From Clostridia bacterium (GTDB lineage: Bacteria; Bacillota; Clostridia; Oscillospirales; CAG-272): 64,000 nt of DNA. Each line of letters starts with the position of its first letter. Position 1 is the stretch's first letter. Positions 24,864 through 33,903 of this stretch are shown one piece after another. Made by a program: the position numbers and the translations under genes. The stretch lies in NCBI GenBank assembly GCA_017504625.1, contig JAFVQU010000011.1:90452-154451 (forward strand), written 5' to 3'. A model generated the notes under the pieces. The model did not search any database. It had not been told where the DNA came from and saw only the letters and a program-made list of their open reading frames with translations.

Positions 24864-26812
24864 ATGACTGACAAGGTAAAATTATTATTAAATGACTTGA
24901 ATTCCAGAAACTATCGAAGCGCAAGAACGCCATGCGACGTTATTCCCGAAACATTTGAGGAAAGGGTAATTAAAGATGTACCTTTGCTTTTCGAGAACGA
25001 TGATTTTGGGTTTAATCGCGGTCTGAAGATCAAATTAAAAAGCGGCCCCGGTAACGTTAGCCCTGACTATTATTCGGTTTTGAATAAAGGCTTTGATTTG
25101 ATTATTAAAAACATCGAAACCGCTATTCAAAATGAAAATGATAACGAAAAAATCGAGTACGGCAAGGTAACTATCGACAAATTGTCCGTTTGCATACAAA
25201 AGTGTGATGAGTATCGCGAATATGCAAAAAGCAAAGGCAATAAAAAGCTTTATGAGGCTTTAAAGCGTATCCCGAGAAAACCTGCTGAAAATTTATATGA
25301 AGCGTTAGTTTTTATTAAGCTTTGCATATATTTTCTTCGTTGGCAAGGCTTTGACCATTTGGGTTTCGGTAGGTTTGATAAGGGACTTTATCCGTTTTAT
25401 TTGAAAGAGAAGCAAAACGGTGTCAGCGACAAGCAGATATTGTCTTTGATAGAGGAGTTCTTTATTTCTATCAATCGCGATACCGATTTGTACGCAGGTG
25501 TTCAAATGGGTGACAACGGTCAGTCAATGGTCTTGGGCGGAGTTGACGAAAACGGAAAAACCGATTACAACGAGCTTAGCAGTATTTGCCTGGACGCTTC
25601 CTGTGAGCTTTCACTTATTGACCCTAAGATAAATCATAGAGTAAACAAGAACACTCCAATCGAGATTTATGAAAAAGCAACCCTTTTAACAAAGAGAGGC
25701 TTGGGATTCCCTCAGTATTGTAACGATGACGTTGTAATAAAGGGACTTGTTAACCTTGGCTACGATAAAAAGGATGCGGTGAATTACAGCGTTGCGGCTT
25801 GCTGGGAATTCCTCATTCCGGGATTAAGCGCAGAAGCTCCTAACATAAGCACGTTCAGTTTCCCGCTGATCATAAACAACGCAGTTCATAAGTATTTGCT
25901 GACGGAGGATTCCTTTGACGGATTTATGCTCAAGGTCAAGAGATCAAATTCGAGTGCGAAAGAATAAGAAAAGAAAAAGAAGGATTCAAAATAGCACCCA
26001 GCCACTTGCTTTCCGTATTTATTGACGCATGTGCTGAAAGACTGACGGATATGTGGTGCGGCGGTGCAAAGTATAAAAACTTTGGCTGTCACGGAGTGGG
26101 AATTGCAAACGCATCCGATGCGCTTGCCGCTATCAAGCAAAGAGTTTATGAGGAAAAATCCATTTCAAAGCAATGCTTGATCGACGCCTTGAACGCTAAC
26201 TTTGAAGGCTATGAAAACGAGCGAAATCTATTGCTTTCGTCGCCGAAGATGGGAAACAACGACGATTACGTCGATAGCTTGTCCGTGGAAATAATGGAAG
26301 CGTTCGCTGATAATATGAATAACAAGCCAACGACGTGGGGCGGTGTTTGGAGAGCGGGCACAGGCTCTGCGCACAATTACTATCTTAGTGCAAAGCTATG
26401 TCCTGCAACCGCTGACGGAAGAAAGGCATACGATTATTTTCCGTCAAGCTTTTCTCCCGCGCTTGAAGTAAAAACGGCAGGTGTGTTGTCGGTAATAAAG
26501 TCTTTTACTAAACACGATTTATCAAATATAATAAACGGCGGACCTTTAACTATTGAGGTACACGATTCTACCTTGCGCAATGAAGAGGGAATTAAGAAAA
26601 TGGCTATGCTGGTCAAATATTTTATAGATAACGGTGGCCATCAGCTTCAATTAAATTCTGTCAACAGAGAAACGCTGATCGATGCTCAGATTCACCCTGA
26701 AGATCACCTGAATCTGATAGTCAGAGTTTGGGGCTGGAGTGGATATTTTGTTGAGCTCGACAGAGTTTATCAAGATCACGTTATAAGAAGACTTGAATAC
26801 GGCTCTTTATAA
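24864..26812 (+). pseudogene. Glycyl radical enzyme, split by one frameshift
   Basis: Two reading frames make one PFL-like enzyme: 24864-25967 holds the N-terminal part with the active-site Cys-x-Glu (SVAACWEFLIPG), and 26006-26812 holds the C-terminal part with the glycyl radical motif RVWGWSGYF. Reading the other frame from about 25940 restores a continuous protein (KVK-x-IKFECERIRKEKEGFKIAPSHLLSV). This fits loss of one base near 25937-25942. The Cys-x-Glu pair is that of dehydratase/lyase-type enzymes rather than PFL itself. The total of about 650 aa is short for the family (usually about 750-850). The substrate is unknown. Either a real mutation or a sequence error. Confidence 0.85.
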
Positions 26813-26839
26813 AAAATATCAATTAAAGAGGACGAAAAA

Positions 26840-28645
26840 ATGAAAAATTTTAGCTTGAAGCAATGCAAAACAACTGAAGGATTTTTTGCCGATCTGCAGA
26901 AGATGAATGCGGAGGTGACGATGAATGCGGTTTATAAGCGTTTCAAGGAAACCGGAAGGCTTGATGCATTAAAGTGTAAAAGGTTGGATATAAAGACCCA
27001 TAGATTTTGGGATTCTGACGTTGCAAAATGGTTGGAGGCGGCTGCCTATTTGCTTTCAAGATGGGAAGATCCGCAGATCAGAGCGTGGTATAATGAGGCC
27101 GTAGAGGACATTATAGCCAACCAGCAGGACGGAGGATATTTTAATAGCTATTTTCAGGTGTACGAGCCCGAAAATATTTTCACGAATCGTGACGGACACG
27201 AGCTTTATTGCGCCGGGCATTTTTTTGAGGCGGCAGTTGCGTCTAAACAGTATTTGAATGACGACAGACTTTTGAGGTTCGCAGACAGATTCGTTGATTA
27301 CATATACGAGCGGTTTGTGGAGAAGAAGGACACTGCCTTTACCACACCCGGTCATGAAGAGATCGAGCTTGCGCTATTTCGACTTTATGAGCTTACATCT
27401 GAAGAGAAATACAAGGAGCTTGCGCAATTTTTCCTCAATATGAGAGGCTGTGCTGAAGATCCGGACGTGTTTGCCGGCAGCGATTACTCGCAAAGCCATT
27501 TGCCCGTGCGCAAGCAAACTGAAGCTAAGGGACACGCCGTAAGAGCGCTCTATTTGTACACTGCTATGTCAGATATGGCAAAACTCAACGAAGACGAAGA
27601 GCTTAAAGCCGCGTGTGAAAGCTTGTTTGACAACATCGTCAGCAAAAAAATGTACGTTACCGGTGCAACCGGAAGTACGTATACGGGAGAGAGATTTTCA
27701 AGCGCTTACGATTTGCCAAACGAAAAAGCGTATGCCGAAACCTGTGCCGCAATAGCGCTTGTACTGTTTTGCGACAGAATGTTAAGAATAACCGGAGAGG
27801 CAAAATACGGACACGTTATAGAGCGATGCCTGTACAACGGATTTTTGGCGGGAATCTCGCTTGACGGAAATTCATTCTTTTACACAAATCCCCTTGAGGT
27901 TTCTCTTGAAAAAGCTCGATATAATAGAGAACAAGCGCCTGCGGCAAAAGAGTGGCTGCCCATTATAGAGCGAGTGGAAATGTTCCGTTGCTCATGCTGT
28001 CCCCCCAATGTATGCAGATTTTTGGAGCTAATACCCTCGTATATCTGGTATGAAAATGACGGTGAATTGATTTTGTCGCAGTTGATCTCGTCAAACTTGC
28101 AAGGAGAAAACGTAGAAGCAAGTATTATTTCTGATTTCCCAAAAAGCGGAAAGGTTTGTGTGAAAGTCAATTCTCACGGTAAAAAGCTCCGTTTGAAAAT
28201 ACGCATACCCGAATGGTGCGATAAGATGTTTGATAATGCGGAGGATGGTTACCTTTGCTTTGAGAGAGCTTTTGACGGGGAAGAGATTGTTATAGATTTC
28301 GCGATGACGATTCGAAAGATCTATCCCAATTCTCTCATTAACGATAACGCGGGAAAGGTCGCTCTTTCTTACGGCCCGCTTATACTTTGCGCCGAGAGCG
28401 TAGATAACGCTGTTCCGTTATCTTCAGTGCGCGTTGGCGAGGTTTCGGGAGCAAGTGTAGACCTTTCACTTGAAAATCAGAAATTTATAAAGGCTATTGT
28501 CCCCATTGAATATCTTGTTGATAATAAAAAGCTGTACGGATATGAAAAACCCGAAAGCAAATCGGCATGTTTAAATTTGATTCCTTATTACGCATGGGGA
28601 AATAGAGAGGAAACAAGTATGAAAATTTGGTTTGTAGAAAAATAA
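26840..28645 (+). CDS. GH127 beta-L-arabinofuranosidase-like protein (DUF1680)
   Basis: 601 aa with an (alpha/alpha)6 barrel. The family's zinc and catalytic residues are visible: ETC in KAYAETCAAI and the Cys pair in RCSCCPPNVC, matching the Cys-nucleophile arrangement of HypBA1-type enzymes. Also present is HELYCAGHFFEAAV. It removes terminal beta-L-arabinofuranose or related sugars from oligosaccharides. There is no signal peptide. AAAGAGGACG precedes the ATG. Confidence 0.9.
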   Translation: MKNFSLKQCKTTEGFFADLQKMNAEVTMNAVYKRFKETGRLDALKCKRLDIKTHRFWDSDVAKWLEAAAYLLSRWEDPQIRAWYNEAVEDIIANQQDGGYFNSYFQVYEPENIFTNRDGHELYCAGHFFEAAVASKQYLNDDRLLRFADRFVDYIYERFVEKKDTAFTTPGHEEIELALFRLYELTSEEKYKELAQFFLNMRGCAEDPDVFAGSDYSQSHLPVRKQTEAKGHAVRALYLYTAMSDMAKLNEDEELKAACESLFDNIVSKKMYVTGATGSTYTGERFSSAYDLPNEKAYAETCAAIALVLFCDRMLRITGEAKYGHVIERCLYNGFLAGISLDGNSFFYTNPLEVSLEKARYNREQAPAAKEWLPIIERVEMFRCSCCPPNVCRFLELIPSYIWYENDGELILSQLISSNLQGENVEASIISDFPKSGKVCVKVNSHGKKLRLKIRIPEWCDKMFDNAEDGYLCFERAFDGEEIVIDFAMTIRKIYPNSLINDNAGKVALSYGPLILCAESVDNAVPLSSVRVGEVSGASVDLSLENQKFIKAIVPIEYLVDNKKLYGYEKPESKSACLNLIPYYAWGNREETSMKIWFVEK

Positions 28646-28680
28646 TCTTGGCGAAAGAAAAGTTGATAAGGAGATACATT

Positions 28681-30450
28681 ATGTCCGAAAAGAAAATGCC
28701 GCGTCCCGAATACCCAAGACCGCAAATGAAGAGAAATAATTGGATAAATCTCAACGGTGAGTGGGACTATTCTACTGACAGAGGAATGTCCGGAGTAGAA
28801 CGAGGACTTCCGAACGGTGATAATTTTGGCGAGAAGATAATCGTACCTTTTTGCCGCGAGAGTGAGCTGTCGGGCATTGGCGACAAGGACTTTTGTTCTT
28901 GTGTGTGGTACAAGAAGATAGTGACTCTGCCGTCCGATTGGCAGGGAAAGCGTATAAAGCTCCATATCGGTGCTTGTGATTTTAGGACTGAGGTGTGGGT
29001 GAACGGCAAATATATCGGCGAGCATCGCGGCGGCTACGTTTCGTTTTCCTTTGAGATCACGAGCGCACTCTGCGTGGGAGACAACGTTATCGTAATTCGC
29101 GCCGAGGACGACACAAGATCGTCAAGACAAGCCTCGGGAAAGCAAAGCATGACCTATGCATCTGCGGGCTGGCATTATACAAGGACCACGGGTATCTGGC
29201 AGACGGTCTGGCTTGAATGCTTGCCTCAGCACTATATAGACAAAATGAAATTCTATCCTCACATTGACAGTCCCGCGCTTTATGCCGAGATATATTCAAC
29301 CGATTCCAACGGCATGGAGGTTACCGCCGTTGTAAGCTATGAGGGCAGGGAGGTCGGACGTGCAACAAAAAGTGTAAAATGCGGCGTTGCCAAGCTCAAC
29401 ATTCACCTCTCGGAGCTTCATTTGTGGGAGGTTGGTAACGGCAGACTTTACGATATTACTTTGACCATGGGAGAGGATAAGGTCGAAAGCTATTTCGGCA
29501 TGAGAGAAGTTGATTGCAAAAATGGCATTATGTACCTTAACGGAAAGCCGGTATTCCAGCGACTTGTGCTTGATCAAGGCTTTTACCCCGATGGGATCTA
29601 TACCGCACCGACCTATGAGGCACTTAAGCATGACGTTGACATATCTATGGATCTTGGATTTAACGGCGCGCGTCTTCACCAAAAGGTCTTTGAGCCGCTC
29701 CTCCTTGAATATTGTGACCGCAAGGGATATATCGTTTGGGGCGAGCATGCCAACTGGGGAATGGCACATAGCGGCGATGCAGCCTTTGCAGAATTTACGA
29801 TGGAGTGGAGCGAGATAATCGAACGAGATTTCAATCATCCTGCCATCATTGGCTGGTGTCCTCTTAATGAAACTACTTATGATACTGATCCGCGCTTGAC
29901 GGCAAAGCTTGCCAAGATCACACGCGCGTACGATAACACAAGATTGTACATCGACGCGTCGGGCTGGAAGCACGAGGAGGGCATTACCGATATCATGGAT
30001 TGGCACGATTACGATCAGAATCCCGTGACGTTCAAGGAGAGATATGACGCTCTGCTTGGTGATGGCACGGTCAACGCACACTCACACTTCCGTGGCAGAG
30101 ACATGGTGTATAACATAAAGCCTACCTTTGTCAGTGAGTATGGTGGTACATGGTGGTCGGATACTCAAAAGAACGGCGGTGGATATGGCGGAGGCGTTTG
30201 GAGTGCAGGCTCGCAAAATACCGGCTGGGGATACGGCAAGTGCCCACAGAGCGAGGAGGAGTTCAAATATCGTTTCAAGGGACTTACTGAGGCGTTGCTC
30301 TTCAACCCCATGATGGGCGGACTTTGCTATACTCAGCTGACCGACGTTGAACAGGAGCAAAACGGACTCTATACATATGACAGAAAGCTGAAATTTGATG
30401 CGGAATTCTTCAAAGCAGTCCTCTCACAGAAGGCGAAAATTGAAGAATGA
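28681..30450 (+). CDS. GH2-family glycoside hydrolase (beta-galactosidase/glucuronidase type)
   Basis: 589 aa from the ATG at 28681, which has AAGGAG 8 nt upstream; an in-frame start at 28627 overlaps the GH127 gene. Three GH2 regions are seen: the sugar-binding jelly roll (ACDFRTEVWVNGKYIGEHRGGY), the immunoglobulin-like middle, and the TIM barrel with acid/base Glu in WCPLNETTYDTDPR and nucleophile Glu in FVSEYGGTWW. There is no signal peptide, so it is cytosolic. It completes the second glycan operon. Confidence 0.9.
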   Translation: MSEKKMPRPEYPRPQMKRNNWINLNGEWDYSTDRGMSGVERGLPNGDNFGEKIIVPFCRESELSGIGDKDFCSCVWYKKIVTLPSDWQGKRIKLHIGACDFRTEVWVNGKYIGEHRGGYVSFSFEITSALCVGDNVIVIRAEDDTRSSRQASGKQSMTYASAGWHYTRTTGIWQTVWLECLPQHYIDKMKFYPHIDSPALYAEIYSTDSNGMEVTAVVSYEGREVGRATKSVKCGVAKLNIHLSELHLWEVGNGRLYDITLTMGEDKVESYFGMREVDCKNGIMYLNGKPVFQRLVLDQGFYPDGIYTAPTYEALKHDVDISMDLGFNGARLHQKVFEPLLLEYCDRKGYIVWGEHANWGMAHSGDAAFAEFTMEWSEIIERDFNHPAIIGWCPLNETTYDTDPRLTAKLAKITRAYDNTRLYIDASGWKHEEGITDIMDWHDYDQNPVTFKERYDALLGDGTVNAHSHFRGRDMVYNIKPTFVSEYGGTWWSDTQKNGGGYGGGVWSAGSQNTGWGYGKCPQSEEEFKYRFKGLTEALLFNPMMGGLCYTQLTDVEQEQNGLYTYDRKLKFDAEFFKAVLSQKAKIEE

Positions 30451-30515
30451 TAAAAAAGCACAGTTAAATGGCTAATTTCACATAGCCCAACAAATTGACA
30501 TTTAACAAAAAAAAT

Positions 30516-30545
30516 AAAAGGTCAGGAAAATCCTGACCTTTTTCG
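30516..30545. terminator. 27-bp palindromic terminator, copy 4 of 4
   Basis: AAAAGGTCAGG-AAAAT-CCTGACCTTTTT between the GH2 gene and the cotJC remnant. Confidence 0.85.
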
Positions 30546-30583
30546 TTTTGAATAATTTACAGATTGGAAAAATCTTTTCGCAA

Positions 30584-30823
30584 CTAGTTCTGTCCCTTAA
30601 ACACCCCGCGCTCACAACCCTTGTCAAAGCTCGGGTTGAAGGCGTAGAAGTTCTTTGAGTTAAGATTGTCCTGCGTTACGCGGATGGCGTCGCCGAACCT
30701 CTGATAATGCACGATCTCGCGTTCACGAAGGAACTTTATGGGCTCCTTGATGTCGGGATCATCAACAAGGCGCAGTATATTGTCGTAGGTCACGCGTGCC
30801 TTTTGCTCTGGTGCTATCGGCTA
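30584..30823 (-). pseudogene. cotJC: cotJC, C-terminal fragment of spore-coat manganese-catalase-like protein
   Basis: The reading frame gives APEQKARVTYDNILRLV and continues to KNFYAFNPSFDK, the well conserved end of CotJC. The in-frame sequence upstream is open only to about 30823, then a stop appears and homology is lost. About two thirds of the protein (the N-terminal, metal-binding part) is missing from this side. The large serine recombinase gene begins directly beyond the break, so this looks like an attachment site inside cotJC. The N-terminal half is expected at the far end of the element and is not seen in this window. Confidence 0.85.
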
Positions 30824-30840
30824 TAGGATACTTTTTGCTC
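30800..30840. other. Probable element end / attachment site in cotJC
   Basis: The transition from cotJC coding sequence to element DNA occurs around ATAGCACCAGAGCAAAAGG, 17 bp or less from the recombinase stop codon. That is the usual place for a serine-integrase attachment site. The exact core cannot be fixed without the other end. Confidence 0.55.
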
Positions 30841-32399
30841 TAAAACTTCCAACAGATATTAATGCCGATTTCCTTTTTACTTAAAGGGTTTCGCGTGATT
30901 ATAACTTTGTCAATGAGAGCCTCTGTCATCTCGCGTGTGAGGTGATTGGGATAGACGTATTTTTCAATGATTTTTTTGCGGTCGTCACCTGCATCAAGAC
31001 GCTCGTCGATGCCGTCAATTTTCTTCTTTACGGCGGCTATTTCTTCCTCGACGCGGCGGACGTCTTTCTTTATGTCGCAGGAGAGCGCAATGAAATCCGA
31101 CTCGCTGATTATGCCTTTAACCTTGTCCATGTACAAGTCACGAACACCCTTGGAGAGCTGTTCGTGCGACTTTTCCAATGCCGACAGGGAAGAAGAAAGC
31201 TCCTGCTTTTGTTTCTTAAGTGTCGCGGAAAACTCGATGCTTCGCTCAAGCTCGTCGAGGTTCAGATATTCGTCGGTGATTTTGTTAAGCTCGCCGATAA
31301 CGATCTTTTCAAGCGTGTTGACGGGAATAAAACAACCATTGCATGCGCCACGTGATACGTGTCGTGTCGCGCATTGAAGATAGTATCTGCCGTGATTTTT
31401 TGAGGAGCGCATCGTGTACCCACATTCTCCACAAACTGCCTTGCCGGCAAATATACCTACCGTTCCTGTTATGAACGGCTTGGCGCGCTCAGAAAGCCTT
31501 GATTGCACCCTTTCCCACAAGTCACGGTCGATGATTGGTTCGTGAGTCCCCTCAACGACATACCAATTCGATTTCGGGCGAGGTTTTACCTCTTTGGTTT
31601 TGAAAGAGATACTGCCGCTCCTACCTTGGATCATGTTGCCGATATACATTTCGTTTGACAACATGCTCGATATTGCGGGATAACGCCACATCGTACTGTT
31701 CTTCGTCTTTGCCGGTTGATATCTGAGTCCGCATAATCGCTTGTATTCCGTCGGATTGGGAATGCCACGCTCGTTGAGAATTCGCGCTATCGCCGTTCTG
31801 CCGTAGCCTTGATCGTAGAGTGAAAACACTTCACGTACAACCTCGGCGGCAATGTCGTCGACGATCAAATGCCCCTTGACGTTGGGATCCTTCATATATC
31901 CGTACAGCGCAAACGAGCCAATGTGTAAGCCCTGACGTCGCTTGTTTTCAAGCACACTTTTGATGTTGTCTGACATATCTTCAAGATACCACTCGTTGAC
32001 AAGACCGTTGATTTGGCGGCTTTTTTTATTGCCCTTGTTGTCTGTATCCGCGTTGTCTACGATACTCACGAAGCGGATTCCCCATAAAGGGAAGAGCCCG
32101 TGTATGTATTTTTCAACAAGCTCAAGCTCGCGCGTAAATCTTGACTGTGTCTTGCAAAGCACTATGTTAAACTTGCGCGCCTGCGCGTCGGAAATCAAGC
32201 GTTTAAACTCGGGGCGGTTGCGGTCAGCACCGGTATAGTCATCGTCACTGTAAATGTCGTAGATCTCCCAACCGTTCTTCAAGGAATGCTCGATAAGCAT
32301 ATTCTTTTGATTTTGAATACTTTCGGAATCGTCTGTGTCGTTGCGTTTGTTTTTGTCCTCCTCGGACAAGCGACAGTAAATCGCTACTTTTTGGTTCAT
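30840..32399 (-). CDS. Large serine recombinase (integrase)
   Basis: 519 aa: resolvase catalytic domain (YCRLSEEDKN with the catalytic Ser nearby in the SESIQNQ region, and KTQSRFTRE), recombinase domain, zinc ribbon (CGECGYTM ... CATRHVSRGACNGC) and a C-terminal coiled coil. It sits against the broken cotJC and is likely the enzyme that integrated the element there. AAGGAGG precedes the start. A 47-aa gene lies directly upstream on the same strand. Confidence 0.93.
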   Translation of the reverse strand: MNQKVAIYCRLSEEDKNKRNDTDDSESIQNQKNMLIEHSLKNGWEIYDIYSDDDYTGADRNRPEFKRLISDAQARKFNIVLCKTQSRFTRELELVEKYIHGLFPLWGIRFVSIVDNADTDNKGNKKSRQINGLVNEWYLEDMSDNIKSVLENKRRQGLHIGSFALYGYMKDPNVKGHLIVDDIAAEVVREVFSLYDQGYGRTAIARILNERGIPNPTEYKRLCGLRYQPAKTKNSTMWRYPAISSMLSNEMYIGNMIQGRSGSISFKTKEVKPRPKSNWYVVEGTHEPIIDRDLWERVQSRLSERAKPFITGTVGIFAGKAVCGECGYTMRSSKNHGRYYLQCATRHVSRGACNGCFIPVNTLEKIVIGELNKITDEYLNLDELERSIEFSATLKKQKQELSSSLSALEKSHEQLSKGVRDLYMDKVKGIISESDFIALSCDIKKDVRRVEEEIAAVKKKIDGIDERLDAGDDRKKIIEKYVYPNHLTREMTEALIDKVIITRNPLSKKEIGINICWKF

Positions 32400-32447
32400 A
32401 TTCTGGTCCTCCTTATGGACAAGAACATACTATTACCTCCACGCCCA

Positions 32448-32591
32448 TTATACCACAGATGACGTGTCATTGTCTATGTTTTTCGACGAGTTTTTTTCGG
32501 AACGCTCGATAATACCGCGCCAGATGAGCTCGTATCTCTTGGCGGAAATCTCGCCGTCGTTGTATGTGCTGGTTACATTGTAGTTTGGCAT
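32448..32591 (-). CDS. Small protein upstream of the serine recombinase, 47 aa
   Basis: An open frame beginning MPNYNVTSTYNDGEISAKRY with AGGAG at good spacing. It contains YELIWRGIIER and a hydrophilic tail. Small proteins in this position may act as recombination directionality factors or as another recombinase subunit's remnant; I cannot assign it. A different 54-aa gene is in the same position before the second serine recombinase at 59 kb. Confidence 0.6.
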   Translation of the reverse strand: MPNYNVTSTYNDGEISAKRYELIWRGIIERSEKNSSKNIDNDTSSVV

Positions 32592-32685
32592 AATAGTATG
32601 TTCTCCTTTTAGTGGTTAAGTTTATTACATTATACGCATTGCATATTGAAAGTGATGAGTATAAGTAATAGGGTGCAATAGATGT

Positions 32686-33222
32686 TTATCTATTTTCGCG
32701 TCCTTTACGCGCTAAACCGCGCACCTCGTTGAGAGGCTTTATCTCCTTATCACGAAACTTGTACTTAGACATAATTTCTTCGCGCTCCAACTCGGGACGA
32801 CGATCAGCGAGTGCGGCGTAGAATGCAAGAGTTATTTCGTACTTAGCGGCAATTTCGACAAGAGTATCGACAATCATTTCAGATTTGATCTCGCGAAGAT
32901 CGTTGCGATACATCTCGTATCTAATTCCTGCATTTGGACTATGATTTTCAAAATAGTTTACGACGAGAACCTCGGCGGCTTCGTTGTCATAGATAATAAG
33001 TCCTTTTTTGATTAGTGAGTCAAAAATCTCGCGGAACTTCTCTTCTTTTAATCCGAGAACTGGCGCGTGAATTTTCAAAGGAAAAGGAAACGCGGAAAGT
33101 TCGGACGAGAATCTTGATGTGATTACGTAAATGTAGACGTATTTTTCTGCCGCCTCAAGATCGAAGAAATACTTGTGGGCCTCCCAAAGCCCGGTTGACA
33201 CATTGCGATACATTGATGGCAT
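32686..33222 (-). CDS. DnaD/replisome-organiser-like protein
   Basis: 178 aa. The N-terminal half resembles a phage replisome-organiser winged helix (SMYRNVSTGLWEAHKYFFDLEAAEKYVYIYVIT, then IFDSLIKKGLIIYDNE). The C-terminal half is helical and charged. Such proteins recruit the helicase loader at origins of phages and mobile elements. AAAGGAGGG precedes the ATG. Its upstream region holds 60-bp tandem repeats, so it may bind them. Confidence 0.65.
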   Translation of the reverse strand: MPSMYRNVSTGLWEAHKYFFDLEAAEKYVYIYVITSRFSSELSAFPFPLKIHAPVLGLKEEKFREIFDSLIKKGLIIYDNEAAEVLVVNYFENHSPNAGIRYEMYRNDLREIKSEMIVDTLVEIAAKYEITLAFYAALADRRPELEREEIMSKYKFRDKEIKPLNEVRGLARKGRENR

Positions 33223-33250
33223 ATAATTGCCCTCCTTTAAATTAGTATTT

Positions 33251-33480
33251 TAGACGTGCAAAATAGCACCATATAAATTATGTCAGATGGGTGAAGAAAT
33301 ACCGTTATGCTTTGTTGTAGTGACCTCTCAATTATAATTATGACGGATAGGTGGTGCAAAAACGGTATGTTTTGTTGTAGTGACCTCTCAATTATAATTA
33401 TGACGGATAGGTGGTGCAAAAACGGTATGTGTTGTTTGGTGTCGTCTTGTCTATAATTATGAGAGATAGGAATAGGAGTT
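33251..33480. repeat. 60-bp tandem repeats, iteron-like or repeated promoter
   Basis: 33311-33370 and 33371-33430 are identical 60-mers. They are flanked by a degenerate copy on each side (about 33270-33310 and 33431-33480). Each core has TTGTTGTAGTGACC, a TATAAT hexamer in AATTATAATTATGA, and GGTGCAAAAACGG. A related but diverged copy lies at about 49220-49290. Either iterons of a replication origin next to the DnaD-like gene or tandem promoters. Confidence 0.75.
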
Positions 33481-33800
33481 ATAATATTAGTGATAACTCG
33501 CGTGTTCGTTGTGTATGTGTCGCGTGCGCGTCGCACGTGCAACGCATAAGCGCCGCGCCGGGGTATGGGAATGGCTGCGGTATGGGAGCGGAATGGGTTA
33601 GGGAACGGTCCTCGGAATATGGGACGGGAGCGGATTGGGAAGTGGGCGCGGAATTGGTTTCGGGTAAGGGCTTTGGTAGCTTCATTAGACAGATGCTTGT
33701 ATAGGTACAAATAAGGAGATGTAAATAGAACATATGAGGGTAAGGATAGTTATCATAAAGTATGTTCATACATAGAGGGTAGTTACACCATTTAAATGCG
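33481..33800. other. Purine-rich G-dense stretch without a supported gene
   Basis: Alternating GC-rich words (GCGTGCGCGTCGCACGTGC at 33522-33540, then many GGGA/GGGAG blocks to about 33670). Frames exist on both strands, but none has a good ribosome site or family resemblance. I see no RNA gene I can name. Confidence 0.4.
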
Positions 33801-33805
33801 TTAAT

Positions 33806-33867
33806 TTGATCATTTGCAATAAAATGATCAAATTGATGTTGACAAACGATATAAATGATGATATAAT
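33806..33867 (+). promoter_or_regulatory. Consensus promoter with palindromic operator for the Fic/RM operon
   Basis: TTGACA (33839-33844), 17 bp, TATAAT (33862-33867), a perfect consensus. Just upstream, TTGATCATTT (33806-33815) and AAATGATCAA (33822-33831) form a 10-bp inverted repeat around GCAATA, a likely repressor or activator site. Confidence 0.85.
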
Positions 33868-33903
33868 AAAAAATGAATAGAAATAACGTAATGCGAGGTT
33901 TAT

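Noticed and set aside
33251-33480. A CRISPR array
   Set aside because: The 60-bp repeats are head-to-tail without spacers.
33411-33704. A 97-codon frame in the G-rich region after the repeats
   Set aside because: No ribosome site; repetitive Gly/Trp/Glu content reflects base bias. A minus-strand frame over the same place is equally unconvincing.
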